Source: Halobacteriovoraceae bacterium (GTDB taxonomy: Bacteria; Bdellovibrionota; Bacteriovoracia; Bacteriovoracales; Bacteriovoracaceae). Taken from it: a DNA stretch of 64,000 bases. A program made the translations under genes and the position numbers. Shown here piece after piece: positions 44,225 to 53,450 of the stretch (position 1 is the stretch's first letter; the number at the start of each line of letters is the position of its first letter). Location: NCBI GenBank assembly GCA_020635115.1, contig JACKAK010000011.1, positions 62,001 through 126,000 on the forward strand, read 5' to 3'. The notes beneath the pieces were generated by a model. The model saw nothing but the letters and a program-made list of their open reading frames with translations, made no database searches and was not told where the DNA came from.

Positions 44225-44898
44225 TCTAAAATTTTTAGCGAGATTTGAGATTCAAAATTAATTCCCATTCTTAAGGAAGGTTGTCCATCAAGATCATCAG
44301 GGAAATATTGTTTTTTTAAATAGATTATTTTACACAGTATCGAGTCTTCAAAAGTATAATTGCCAAGTGTTTTAACCAATAAAAAGTCATTTGGATAAAA
44401 AAGATGTTGCTGTTTCAAAGAGACTCTTACTGCCAATCCTGTTTGAGATATATCAATGATTTGAAAAGTAAACGATCTGGCATTTTTTTCTTTTTTTCCT
44501 TGTAGAAGTTGAGAATATATATAAGGCAGATCTGGATCAGATAGATTCGTTCTCGAGGCGCCTCTTTTTTCAAACATTCTCACTTCAGAGGGAATACTAA
44601 TTTTAAGTTTATTTACATTCAATTCGACTTTCTCGTCTTTAAAAAGAATACTTTGCTCATTTCCACGGATATAGAACGTAAGATTTCTGTCAAATTCAAA
44701 CTGATAGTCAGTATCAAGAGAAGTTAGTTCAAATTTATTATCTTTCGTACTTATGGCCGTGATAAATGTATATTTCTTATCCCTTTGGTTACCATTATTT
44801 TGCCACACTAAAACTGGAGACTTTTCCAGAAATATCTTATTAAGGGTTTTAAGAATTTCATCACGCGTATAGGTAACACGTAGCTTAGGTATACTCAT
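44191..44898 (-). CDS. YcgR-like PilZ-domain protein
   Basis: The 235-residue protein has an N-terminal YcgR-like beta domain (about 1-110) and a PilZ domain (about 110-228) with the arginine pattern KRGASRTNL and DISQTGLAVRV. PilZ proteins bind c-di-GMP and in YcgR slow the flagellar motor. A TATAAT ends seven bases before the ATG with a TTGAGG 18 bases above it, so the message is probably leaderless. Confidence 0.78.
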   Translation of the reverse strand: MSIPKLRVTYTRDEILKTLNKIFLEKSPVLVWQNNGNQRDKKYTFITAISTKDNKFELTSLDTDYQFEFDRNLTFYIRGNEQSILFKDEKVELNVNKLKISIPSEVRMFEKRGASRTNLSDPDLPYIYSQLLQGKKEKNARSFTFQIIDISQTGLAVRVSLKQQHLFYPNDFLLVKTLGNYTFEDSILCKIIYLKKQYFPDDLDGQPSLRMGINFESQISLKILDQVFEKSGISI

Positions 44899-44905
44899 AA
44901 TATCT

Positions 44906-44911
44906 ATTATA
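44906..44911 (-). promoter_or_regulatory. -10 TATAAT seven bases before an ATG (leaderless)
   Basis: TATAAT on the minus strand, with TTGAGG 18 bases upstream. The ATG at 44898 follows without a ribosome binding site. Confidence 0.45.
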
Positions 44912-45093
44912 AGGGAAAGATATTTAATACCTCAAGAGTGTAGTAATTTTCAACTCTATAAGAGTAAAAGCAGATAACTCAGATATTCAGAAGTGCCTCT
45001 GTTGATTGTCAGATGTTGAATTTTCTTAAAAAATTTTCATCTTTAGGAAAAATTGTCCAAATTATATAATATTTAAATCAATTAGTTTCATAC

Positions 45094-45099
45094 TATAAT
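45094..45099 (+). promoter_or_regulatory. -10 TATAAT six bases before an ATG (leaderless)
   Basis: TATAAT, then AATCTT and ATG 45106. The -35 region is weak. No ribosome binding site is present. Confidence 0.4.
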
Positions 45100-45105
45100 A
45101 ATCTT

Positions 45106-46137
45106 ATGAGATCTCTTATAGTTATCATATTTTTAACCTATTCAGGCCTAGCACATTGTGAAATAGTTAAGCTTGATTATATTGTTAAAGAAAAAGAAAC
45201 ATTACCTAGAATTTTTAAAAAATTTCTCAAAAAAGACCGAAGAATAAAATCAACTGATATTGGAGTTAGACAAACGATCAAATATAATGAACACATCGAA
45301 AATTGGGGGGCCCTCCAAGAAGATACCGTCATCACTTTATACTTTGAAGAGAGTGATCTTAATCAAAATAGTGCTCTAGCTTATACGGACAGTGTTTCGG
45401 CCAAGGTATATTCTCTTAAAAGGGATTTGGCCCTTGATCAGTTGGTATTTAAACCTCTCTTTGGAAGAATTATTTTTGGATTCTATTATAAAATATCACT
45501 GGACTCATTTGAAGAAACAAACCGATTTGGCACGATTGATTTCTTTTCATCATCTCCTTTTGGGATCGGAATCGAGGCCACTTACTATCAAGGAGAAAAA
45601 AACAGCTTTTTAGGAAATTTTGTCTCTGAAACATCTCCTCTTAGATACAGCATTGATATGAATATGTATCAAGTCTTACGCGTAGAAAATGTTGATGCAG
45701 CTTTTGATTATACAATTAATTTATCAGCAGCAAAGTACCATCTCCTTAACAACTTCTCGTTGATTTTAGGTACCGAGTTTTCCCAATTAAACACGGTTGG
45801 TAGTGTTTTAAAAACCACTGTAAAATCTGAAATTCGTGAACATAAAGTTTTACTGTGGGAAACTGGTACAGAATATGATTTTCAGATAAGACAGTACGAT
45901 ATTATCTTTCAGTTTCTATTTGCAAAAAGTTTGAGTAATTCATATACATTTTCTGACACCGGCTCTACAGGAGAGGCCGATGGGATGAGATTAAAATTTG
46001 TTACTGAACTAAACTATATAAATAGACTCTTTGGCAAAATAGAGCTTGATCGATTTACTCATACTGATAAAACGAGTATTGACCAGTTTGATTCAACAAT
46101 CTTGAGAGTTCTCTTTAAGGCCGGATTACGCTTTTAA
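45106..46137 (+). CDS. Exported protein with LysM-like start and barrel-like tail (343 aa)
   Basis: A signal peptide (MRSLIVIIFLTYSGLAHC) precedes a segment (YIVKEKETLPRIFKKFLKKD, then NEHIENWGALQEDTVITLYF) that resembles a LysM-type domain for peptidoglycan binding. The C-terminal 240 residues alternate hydrophobic and polar residues as an outer-membrane barrel does, ending in LRVLFKAGLRF. It may link peptidoglycan to the outer membrane. The layout of the promoter suggests a leaderless message. The LysM similarity is tentative. Confidence 0.65.
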   Translation: MRSLIVIIFLTYSGLAHCEIVKLDYIVKEKETLPRIFKKFLKKDRRIKSTDIGVRQTIKYNEHIENWGALQEDTVITLYFEESDLNQNSALAYTDSVSAKVYSLKRDLALDQLVFKPLFGRIIFGFYYKISLDSFEETNRFGTIDFFSSSPFGIGIEATYYQGEKNSFLGNFVSETSPLRYSIDMNMYQVLRVENVDAAFDYTINLSAAKYHLLNNFSLILGTEFSQLNTVGSVLKTTVKSEIREHKVLLWETGTEYDFQIRQYDIIFQFLFAKSLSNSYTFSDTGSTGEADGMRLKFVTELNYINRLFGKIELDRFTHTDKTSIDQFDSTILRVLFKAGLRF

Positions 46138-46231
46138 TGTCCTTCACATATTCTACAAAGTTGGGCATAATACTCAAGATAAGAATTAATTTGTCGAAAA
46201 GAGATTAATCTCAATTTAAAAAGGTTATAAT

Positions 46232-46402
46232 GTGAGAACTAAGTTAATTGTCATTTCATGTATATTTGTACTTATGGCACTTGGACTAGGCATGTGCTTA
46301 ATTCAAGAAAACTTTTTTAAATCTCCAAATCGACATATTTCATCGCAGATAAAGACTCCCAAAGAAGGCTCCTACCAAGATCTATTTCTCGTCGTCTATT
46401 GA
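46232..46402 (+). CDS. Small single-pass membrane protein (56 aa)
   Basis: A frame from GTG 46232, with AGG seven bases upstream, codes a short protein with one hydrophobic helix (LIVISCIFVLMALGLGMCLI, about 5-24) and a basic tail. It sits in the gap of about 360 bases between 46137 and 46500. Confidence 0.45.
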   Translation: MRTKLIVISCIFVLMALGLGMCLIQENFFKSPNRHISSQIKTPKEGSYQDLFLVVY

Positions 46403-46499
46403 CAAGAGATTTTTCAAACCAGAAAATTAACCATCATATAAACAAATTCGTGTTTATAATTATTGATTTTTTAAAACTCACTAGGGGAAGGAGTCCCAC

Positions 46500-47594
46500 A
46501 TGGATCAAAGTCAATTTATAAGTCAAAAGAAAGTATTAAGTATGTTTAATCCAGAGATCACTGACCAAGAAATTGAATCTCTTGAGATTCAAAATAAAAT
46601 CCCTAAAAGAATTAAAATTAAAAAAGGAATTGGTTTTCAGATTGGGTGGAAACAATCAGAAATACCACAAATTGGTTGTGAAATAGGTTTTTTCAAAGAT
46701 TTTGGAACCCCTATGGCCATTACAGTTTTTACAACTAAAGGTGGAGTCTTAAAAAGTACATTGGCCATGAATCTTGCAAGAATTGCGGCCCTACATGGAC
46801 TAAAAACATGTGTGGTTGGCCTAGATATGCAGGGCGATATAACTACCGCACTTGGATTCGATTCTGACTATAAAGATAATGACAATCTTGAAAATATTCT
46901 CAAAGAGATTGATTCCGTTAAAGGACTTTATAATGTTTTTAATAAAGAAATAATGCTCAATGACACGATCTGCCCAACAGATCTTGAATACCTCGCACTT
47001 ATTCCAGAAACTCCGGAACTAGTCGCTCTAAACGAGGGACTAAGTCATGTAAACAGACGCGAATACTGGCTCAAAGAAAAGGTCGTTTCTCCTCTTAAGG
47101 ATCTTTTTGACCTTATCATTCTTGATTGTTCGCCTAATTGGAATAAATTAACTACAAACGCTTTAGTGGCCTCTGACCTACTTATTTCTCCGCTCGAATG
47201 TAAAATTAATAATTTTAGAAACTTTAAAGTCTTTAAACATTTTGTTGATGAATTCAAACTAGATATGCAAATGGAACTTGAAACACTTTTTGTTCCAACA
47301 AAATACTCCCAAAACAAAAAACTCTGCATGGATATTAAAAAGTGGTATCAAGAAAATATTGAAAGTTGTCTAGTAAATGGATTAAAAGAATGCACTGCAG
47401 GCGAAGAGGCCTGCGCATTAAAACTCTCATTATTAGAGCATTGCCAAGATAAAAAACTTAAAAACGAAGTAAGGATGCTATTTACAGAAATTGCTGCTGT
47501 GCTCAAGGGTGTGGCCGGAAGAGCAAAATTGAGTTATCATGTCCGATCAGATACTTCTGTATTAGATAGTGGAGACTTTGTGAATACCCATTAG
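46500..47594 (+). CDS. ParA/MinD-like ATPase with altered P-loop
   Basis: The 364-residue protein has an N-terminal region (1-75) and a ParA-type ATPase domain (about 75-300). The deviant Walker A reads TTKGGVLKSTLAMN, so the usual Gly before the second Lys (KGGVGKT) is Leu. The signature Lys before GG is present, the Walker-A' Asp is in VVGLDMQGD, and Walker B appears as LFDLIILDCSPNW. ParA proteins position plasmids, chromosomes or protein complexes by ATP-driven dimerisation. Rare KGGVLK variants may exist and could still bind ATP. The gene starts with AAGGAG and is followed after 29 bases by a small partner gene. Confidence 0.85.
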   Translation: MDQSQFISQKKVLSMFNPEITDQEIESLEIQNKIPKRIKIKKGIGFQIGWKQSEIPQIGCEIGFFKDFGTPMAITVFTTKGGVLKSTLAMNLARIAALHGLKTCVVGLDMQGDITTALGFDSDYKDNDNLENILKEIDSVKGLYNVFNKEIMLNDTICPTDLEYLALIPETPELVALNEGLSHVNRREYWLKEKVVSPLKDLFDLIILDCSPNWNKLTTNALVASDLLISPLECKINNFRNFKVFKHFVDEFKLDMQMELETLFVPTKYSQNKKLCMDIKKWYQENIESCLVNGLKECTAGEEACALKLSLLEHCQDKKLKNEVRMLFTEIAAVLKGVAGRAKLSYHVRSDTSVLDSGDFVNTH

Positions 47595-47623
47595 TACAGT
47601 AGTCATTCACTCTGGAGAGAAAA

Positions 47624-47998
47624 ATGGCAATAGGGCTAAATGATATCAACAATAAACCTAAGCAAAAAGAATTTAACCAAACCGTAAAATCTTTGCGCCC
47701 ATGGCAAACTGCTGAACAAAAAGATCTAAACACAGAAGAAATACAAAATGAAAATTTTGAAGCATCTCAATCTTTAAATAAAATGAATTATTTTGATATG
47801 AAAGTTGAACATATTGTGAAAAAAAACGAGGCCTTATTACAGGAATTCTCAATGGATAAAAAGCTTGAAGAATATCGAAACTTTTTAACGAGTGCCTCAA
47901 GAGAAAAACACGATCCAAATGAACTTGAAAAACACCTAGTCTATCGTTCTAAAAAAGGTGGAGGGGTCACAAAGTTTATTCAAAACTTGTTTTCTTAA
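47624..47998 (+). CDS. Small partner of the ParA-like ATPase (124 aa)
   Basis: The product is charged and probably helical, with a motif SLRPWQ near residue 25. It follows the ParA-like gene by 29 bases with a GGAGAG ribosome binding site, so it is likely the ParB-like or activator partner. No known ParB fold is visible. The end overlaps the convergent gene by 23 bases. Confidence 0.6.
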   Translation: MAIGLNDINNKPKQKEFNQTVKSLRPWQTAEQKDLNTEEIQNENFEASQSLNKMNYFDMKVEHIVKKNEALLQEFSMDKKLEEYRNFLTSASREKHDPNELEKHLVYRSKKGGGVTKFIQNLFS

Positions 47999-48779
47999 TG
48001 AGCCACTCTATTTCTTGAGGAGTAAGAATAATATCAGAATTTATATCCAAGATATCAATTCTTTCATTGTAAAAATTATCCTTCTCTTCCATTTCTTTAT
48101 TTAAATCCATAAATAAATCTAACATAACGTAGGGAACAACAAAATATTTGATAATATCTATGAGTCCAGACATAAAATAATCATTGGCCATAATGAATCT
48201 ATTGCCCCAACTTGTTTGGTGTTCAAACTGAGGTGGGATTGTTATTTTTCCGAGTTTCCATTTTTGATAGTCCTTATTTTGAACAATGACACTCATCACT
48301 TTATCTACAAAATGCTTCGCCAAAGAAAGGTCTGAATTGAAGAGATTTGATGAAACTTTTTGTCTGGCCAAAATATAGAGGGCCCTTTTTTCATGTACAC
48401 TTAAGAGCCAAGGAGTTGTAAGTGCCGTTCGTTTAAGTGTGGCATAAGAGAAATTATTATCAACAAGAGACCTCAAAATGAGATAATAATTCCACCTTCT
48501 AAATGGGGAAATTTTATTAATGACTAAACCCCATTTTGAAATATACATCGACTCAAAAATTCGTTCACTTCTTTCTTGAACATTCTTAGGTTTTTTCAAA
48601 ATTCTATGTTGAATGTCTGCGATTTGATGAGCAGAAAGATTAAACAATCTTTTTATATGATACCGAGTTTTAGGAAGCTCAAGAATATTGATAACGATTT
48701 CATGACAATCTGGTTTTGCACTATAAAGAGAAAATGGTAGAAGAAAAAAAATTATGGCCAAGAATCTAATCTTATTCAT
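47976..48779 (-). CDS. Exported protein of unknown function (267 aa)
   Basis: The start is ATG 48779, which gives the signal peptide MNKIRFLAIIFFLLPFSLYS and overlaps the end of the giant gene upstream by eight bases. The chain is helical and basic (FRRWNYYLILRSLVDNNF); no family is recognised. The overlap suggests translational coupling with the giant protein. Confidence 0.65.
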   Translation of the reverse strand: MNKIRFLAIIFFLLPFSLYSAKPDCHEIVINILELPKTRYHIKRLFNLSAHQIADIQHRILKKPKNVQERSERIFESMYISKWGLVINKISPFRRWNYYLILRSLVDNNFSYATLKRTALTTPWLLSVHEKRALYILARQKVSSNLFNSDLSLAKHFVDKVMSVIVQNKDYQKWKLGKITIPPQFEHQTSWGNRFIMANDYFMSGLIDIIKYFVVPYVMLDLFMDLNKEMEEKDNFYNERIDILDINSDIILTPQEIEWLIKKTSFE

Positions 48780-51700
48780 CTTTCGGTACCTTGTCTTCAA
48801 ACTCACTAAGATCAAGTCCATTTGAAATTTCAATAATTTTATTTTGATATTCTTCCATTTGAACCAGAAATTTATTATCTGTTTTGATCTCATCTAAAAA
48901 TTCTTTAAGATCAATATCTTTTTCACCTTCAAGTGCTTTTTTTAGATAAAGTTCCTGAACACAGATAATTTGGTATGTATTTATAAGTGTAAAAAAGTCA
49001 TGAGTTGTAAGAGTAAAGAGTTCTTCTAATTGAGATACGGCCTCCATTGTATAGGGAAAAGCTACAAGTGATCCTTTTAAGAAAAGTTTGACATAAGGGT
49101 CAGTTAACCTCGTAAAAACACCTTTTGATGCCCTGAATAATGTGTAGCGTGTTAGCATCCAGGCCGAAGTCGTTAGTATCGTTATAGGAGTGAGCTCATA
49201 CCAAATTTGTGCCCAACGATTTTCTTGCTCAACTCTTAATTTATTATGATGGGCATGAGTTTCAGCGAGAGTTTTTTCCATTTTTTCTTTGAGCTCTGTT
49301 GTACTTTTTAGAAAATTTCTTAATTGTTCAGCATGAAAACTTTCCTGAGTGAGGGATTTTTCAATTTCAGAAAAAACTATTTCTCTGGTTAGATTAAAGA
49401 GAAGTTTTTGCATATTAAGAAGAACAAGATTTATTTCCTCTTGTATACTCGAATGTGCCTCTCTTTGATCAACTGTTAACAGAAATGTTGGCAGTGAAAT
49501 GAAGGCAACTCGTGTTGCGTATTTATCAATGAGATTATGAATTGGATGTTCTGGTGTTATAGATCTCTTAACTTCTCTGATTGTAAAGTCAGAGTTATAG
49601 CTTTTAAACTTAATATTAAATCTTTTTGACAAGATATTTTTAATATTATTTGAAATATTTCGAGTACTTTTTTTGATCTTATCAGGTAAGTCTCTGCGAT
49701 TAAAAAGTAGATCTGCCCAAATCAGAACATCGACAACATTTAGCCAATAGGAATCAGATTGTAACTTCTTAAAAGTTTCCAAATTATCATTTTTAACTTT
49801 TAAAAGCTTAGAAACTTTAGATTGAAGTGTTAAGAATTCCTCATATAGGTTCATATCATCAAGTTTTTTATTATTTTCTTTTGTAATAACTCTGACTGTC
49901 TTCTTCTCAAAAGGAATGGGGCGCATACGATGCTTGACTTGATCAAGACGTTTATAAAGATCTTTGATCTCCTCTTTGAAATCAAACTTTTGTGAATTTG
50001 ATTCTTTTAAATCATAAGTCTCAACGACAAAATCGGCATACCAATTAACAAGTTCTTCTTGAGTGGGATCCTCTGGAAGGGGATGAGTTTTTTCTCTTTT
50101 GATCAAAGAAACTAGTTGAAAAAATTCAAGTACCTTTTCTCTTTCTAATTCCGTAAGATCTTCAATCTTTAAATGATCATTAAGTTTATATTTATCGAGA
50201 AAACCTTTTAACTGAAACATTGCAATGACTTCCTCGAGAATAATATTGTTTTCAGCAAAATAATTTGACCACCATTTATGTAAAAAAAGACTACTCGTTG
50301 CAGGAATGACAATTCTTTCAAACCAACGAGTATACTTTTGGTCAGTAAACATAAGACGTGACATTTCTTTGATTTCAGCTTGAATAAAATACTGTGGATT
50401 CTGGTATACCGTTCCAACTGTGTTTCTGAAGAATTCACGTTTAAGAAAACTATCGATCTGAGTCGTTCTTTGTTCCAATAAATGGAGGAAATTTTCAAAA
50501 TCTTTTTGAGAAAAATCATCAGCATGATGTTTTTTATAATTTTCAATGGCCAGGTTTTTTGAAATTGTCCAGGCCGGCCATACTAAAGTAAAATTTGTCC
50601 AAGGAAGATTTATAATTTTACGAGCTGTGGAATTTACGAGCCTATTTATAAGTCCAATCTCTCCCTTTTGTCCAAAATTCATATTGTATTGTGCAAAAGA
50701 GACAGGCATACCCAAACACCATGCAGTGAGGGATACAAATCTTGAAGCAATTAAATCAATATGGACCCCCCAATTTCCGTAGACTCGAACATGATTATCT
50801 GTGTCCCCAAAAATTCTTTCTGACTCAGTAAGGTTTTTGCGAGCGTACCATTGTGTTGTTGTGTCAATGATTTGATCTACCATACCAATTGTAACGGCCC
50901 TTTTTGCATCTTCTCCTGTAACGACAATTTTTTCGACGCTACCATTGGGCAAAGTGATTCTGTCTTTTCTCAAATTATTGTCTACAAATTTCATGAATTG
51001 ATGATATTTGGGAAAATTTTTAGGATTAAATCGATAAACGGCCTCAGGTAACATATATCTTGCATACCACCGACTTGCAATCGCAACTAGCTCGTATCCT
51101 AAGGCCACATCTTTTTTTAAAGGCCATGAATCTATAATTTTTTTCACATCGTCTAGGTCATCGATAAGAGTAGACAATTCAGCATAGATCTTTTTAGTTT
51201 CATTCGTTTTGAATTTGCCTTTTACTAATACTTCTCTTGCAATCGCCAAAATGTATTCTTTATCAGTTGCATTTATGTAACCTAATGCATGATTGTCTTT
51301 TATACTTTTAACAGGTGATCCATCTTGATAAAAAGTCTTCCCACTTTTGCGATATAGTATGAGAACTTTTGCTTTTATCTTGTTTAAACGAGACTCCAAA
51401 GCACCTTTCTTTGAATAAATAGTTAACTTCTCGAAGTCTTGAGCATATTTATGAGTATATTCTTTAGGTAGTTTTTGCCATAGATAGAGAATTTCTTGAA
51501 CTCTACGTTCATAATATTTGGGAACTTTTTCACTTATATTGATTATTTTATCCTTAGAGACTGTATGATTATATTTTTTAAGTGCATGTCTAAGATGGTC
51601 ATCTAATAGATCGACTAGATGCTGAGGATATCTTGAGTTTTGAATGTTTCGAATTATTCTTTTTTTGAGTTTGAGTGCAAACTTATCAAAATTATCAGTT

Positions 51701-52998
51701 GCTCTTCTGGCCAGTGATGAGTGTTGTCTTAAAGAAAAAACAAGTTTTTTTACTTGTTGCCTAAAACGCGTCATTACTTGGGTTCTTTCTGCAATACTGC
51801 CTATAAAATGAGTCTTACCAAGTAAAATTCCTACTGTCGCAGTAATTGCAAACCACCTATAACCACTGGTCTTCTCATTTACAAAACTATAGTGAAGAAC
51901 GGCCTTTTCATCATTTGTAAGAAGAGGTGTTGATTCAATCCATTCTAAAATATCGTTGTCTCTTAAATCGCTGACAAGCTCTTTGAGTGGTAACGGGAGA
52001 GAGATTCCTTCAATATCTTCATGTGGATTACCCCACTGATGGTCTAGAATGTCGATTAAGCTATTACATAATCCCAAAAACCAAAATGATTTAGACCAAC
52101 TATTTCCTAAGGTTTCATTTTTAAAACGTGAAATAAAATAGAGTCGATTCATCTGAAAATGTTCTTCTAGTTTATTGAGAGATAGTGAAATCTTTTTATT
52201 CTCTTTCACAAGCGAAAAACGAGAGCTGGGATCAAAAGATACTGATAACTTCCAGTTATTGAGATCCACTACTTCTTCATGATTTAAAATATATCCTATA
52301 TCGTAAGATTTATCATAGTTGAGTTCTGAAGAAGGAGTTATATTATAACGATGAATAAGATTATTTAATGGGTCATAACTTAAGAGTATATCAATAAGTT
52401 GATCGTTATCCCTGAGTATTATAAAATTTCCATTACCTCTGATAGGGGAATTAAATTCAACTTGATGAGAGTAAAGTATATTTTGAGTCGAATTGACTTC
52501 ATTTTTAAAATCTTCTTGATCCATAGAATAAGATTGCTCTGAAAATGAATAGGCGTGGTTTTTAAACATAATATTTTGACCAAATATATTGATCGATCCA
52601 TCTTTATTTTTTTCAGACCAAAAAAAGCGTCCAAGATCTTTATAATTATAGAATACAAAATCACTTGGCATGAATTTAATATGTTCTGAAAAATCTAATT
52701 GCAAATATGAAAAGTTTGATTTTTCATCACTGATACTCGAGAGTTCTCCGTCAGTAGAATAAACATTGAGTCTTTTTGTATTCTTATTAAAAGCGTAGAA
52801 AAAGCGATCATTCTTGCCAATGAAATCATTTTTAAATTCACTATTGAAAGAAAATATTTTTTTGGCATCACTGATTTGTATTAAATTTTGTCCACCTATT
52901 TTTGACACTGAAATTGTACTCATGCACAATCCGGCATTCATCTTCAAAAAGAAAATGAGGCATATAATAACTGGCCAACGAGATAGATTCATATCCAT
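48772..52998 (-). CDS. Giant exported protein of unknown function (about 1,408 aa)
   Basis: The protein has an N-terminal signal peptide or membrane segment (NLSRWPVIICLIFFLKMNAG), a beta-rich first 230 residues that may form a propeller-like or jelly-roll domain (FYAFNKNTKRLNVYSTDGEL), and a long, mainly helical remainder with charged coiled coils. Two or three hydrophobic stretches (ITATVGILLG, ITILTTSAWMLTRYTLF) could be membrane segments. I start at ATG 52998; a GTG at 53007 and an ATG at 52992 are alternatives. No homolog family is known to me. It is likely co-transcribed with the 267-residue exported protein downstream. Confidence 0.68.
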   Translation of the reverse strand: MDMNLSRWPVIICLIFFLKMNAGLCMSTISVSKIGGQNLIQISDAKKIFSFNSEFKNDFIGKNDRFFYAFNKNTKRLNVYSTDGELSSISDEKSNFSYLQLDFSEHIKFMPSDFVFYNYKDLGRFFWSEKNKDGSINIFGQNIMFKNHAYSFSEQSYSMDQEDFKNEVNSTQNILYSHQVEFNSPIRGNGNFIILRDNDQLIDILLSYDPLNNLIHRYNITPSSELNYDKSYDIGYILNHEEVVDLNNWKLSVSFDPSSRFSLVKENKKISLSLNKLEEHFQMNRLYFISRFKNETLGNSWSKSFWFLGLCNSLIDILDHQWGNPHEDIEGISLPLPLKELVSDLRDNDILEWIESTPLLTNDEKAVLHYSFVNEKTSGYRWFAITATVGILLGKTHFIGSIAERTQVMTRFRQQVKKLVFSLRQHSSLARRATDNFDKFALKLKKRIIRNIQNSRYPQHLVDLLDDHLRHALKKYNHTVSKDKIINISEKVPKYYERRVQEILYLWQKLPKEYTHKYAQDFEKLTIYSKKGALESRLNKIKAKVLILYRKSGKTFYQDGSPVKSIKDNHALGYINATDKEYILAIAREVLVKGKFKTNETKKIYAELSTLIDDLDDVKKIIDSWPLKKDVALGYELVAIASRWYARYMLPEAVYRFNPKNFPKYHQFMKFVDNNLRKDRITLPNGSVEKIVVTGEDAKRAVTIGMVDQIIDTTTQWYARKNLTESERIFGDTDNHVRVYGNWGVHIDLIASRFVSLTAWCLGMPVSFAQYNMNFGQKGEIGLINRLVNSTARKIINLPWTNFTLVWPAWTISKNLAIENYKKHHADDFSQKDFENFLHLLEQRTTQIDSFLKREFFRNTVGTVYQNPQYFIQAEIKEMSRLMFTDQKYTRWFERIVIPATSSLFLHKWWSNYFAENNIILEEVIAMFQLKGFLDKYKLNDHLKIEDLTELEREKVLEFFQLVSLIKREKTHPLPEDPTQEELVNWYADFVVETYDLKESNSQKFDFKEEIKDLYKRLDQVKHRMRPIPFEKKTVRVITKENNKKLDDMNLYEEFLTLQSKVSKLLKVKNDNLETFKKLQSDSYWLNVVDVLIWADLLFNRRDLPDKIKKSTRNISNNIKNILSKRFNIKFKSYNSDFTIREVKRSITPEHPIHNLIDKYATRVAFISLPTFLLTVDQREAHSSIQEEINLVLLNMQKLLFNLTREIVFSEIEKSLTQESFHAEQLRNFLKSTTELKEKMEKTLAETHAHHNKLRVEQENRWAQIWYELTPITILTTSAWMLTRYTLFRASKGVFTRLTDPYVKLFLKGSLVAFPYTMEAVSQLEELFTLTTHDFFTLINTYQIICVQELYLKKALEGEKDIDLKEFLDEIKTDNKFLVQMEEYQNKIIEISNGLDLSEFEDKVPKDE

Positions 52999-53129
52999 GC
53001 TATCCACTATAATGCTGAGTAATTAGATCAACGAGTCAACAAGCTATATCTTTTATAACAAATAACTTTAGACGACAAATATATGCAGCATGTAATAGTA
53101 GTGAATTTTCTTCTTTTTTTAGAACTAAA

Positions 53130-53450
53130 TCATTTTTTTAAAAAAACTTTGAAATCATTTTGAGTAAAGCAGGGTAGGATACCCTCGCCATACTTCTTTT
53201 CGATTATTTTTTTATCGCCTGACATAATGAGATCGTTTAATGCGAGTTGGCATAACTCTGGAGTGTATTTATGTTTTGTTTCTAAACAATTTTCCTTGTA
53301 TTCGTAAGAGCTTTGGGGATGACCCCTAAAAGTTTTAGGGCCTAGTTCATCACAGACAGGCCCTTCGCTACAAGAATTTAACAGAATAAAGCTAAATAAG
53401 ACCTTCAGTCTTAAGTACTTCTTTAAATTTATTAATAAGTCCAAGATCAT
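53130..53450 (-). CDS. Small lipoprotein (about 106 aa)
   Basis: The N-terminal hydrophobic stretch ends in FILLNSC, a lipobox. The mature part has four more Cys (VCDEL, NCLET, LCQLA, PCFTQ), perhaps two disulphides. The start is uncertain: ATG 53450 gives a long charged n-region, and the frame overlaps the HD-GYP gene by 59 bases. The product is a real candidate because of the clear lipobox. Confidence 0.5.
   Translation of the reverse strand: MILDLLINLKKYLRLKVLFSFILLNSCSEGPVCDELGPKTFRGHPQSSYEYKENCLETKHKYTPELCQLALNDLIMSGDKKIIEKKYGEGILPCFTQNDFKVFLKK

Noticed and set aside
46745..46760. Frameshift in the ParA P-loop
   Set aside because: The frame is open and coherent on both sides; the Leu in the motif is a substitution, not a shift.
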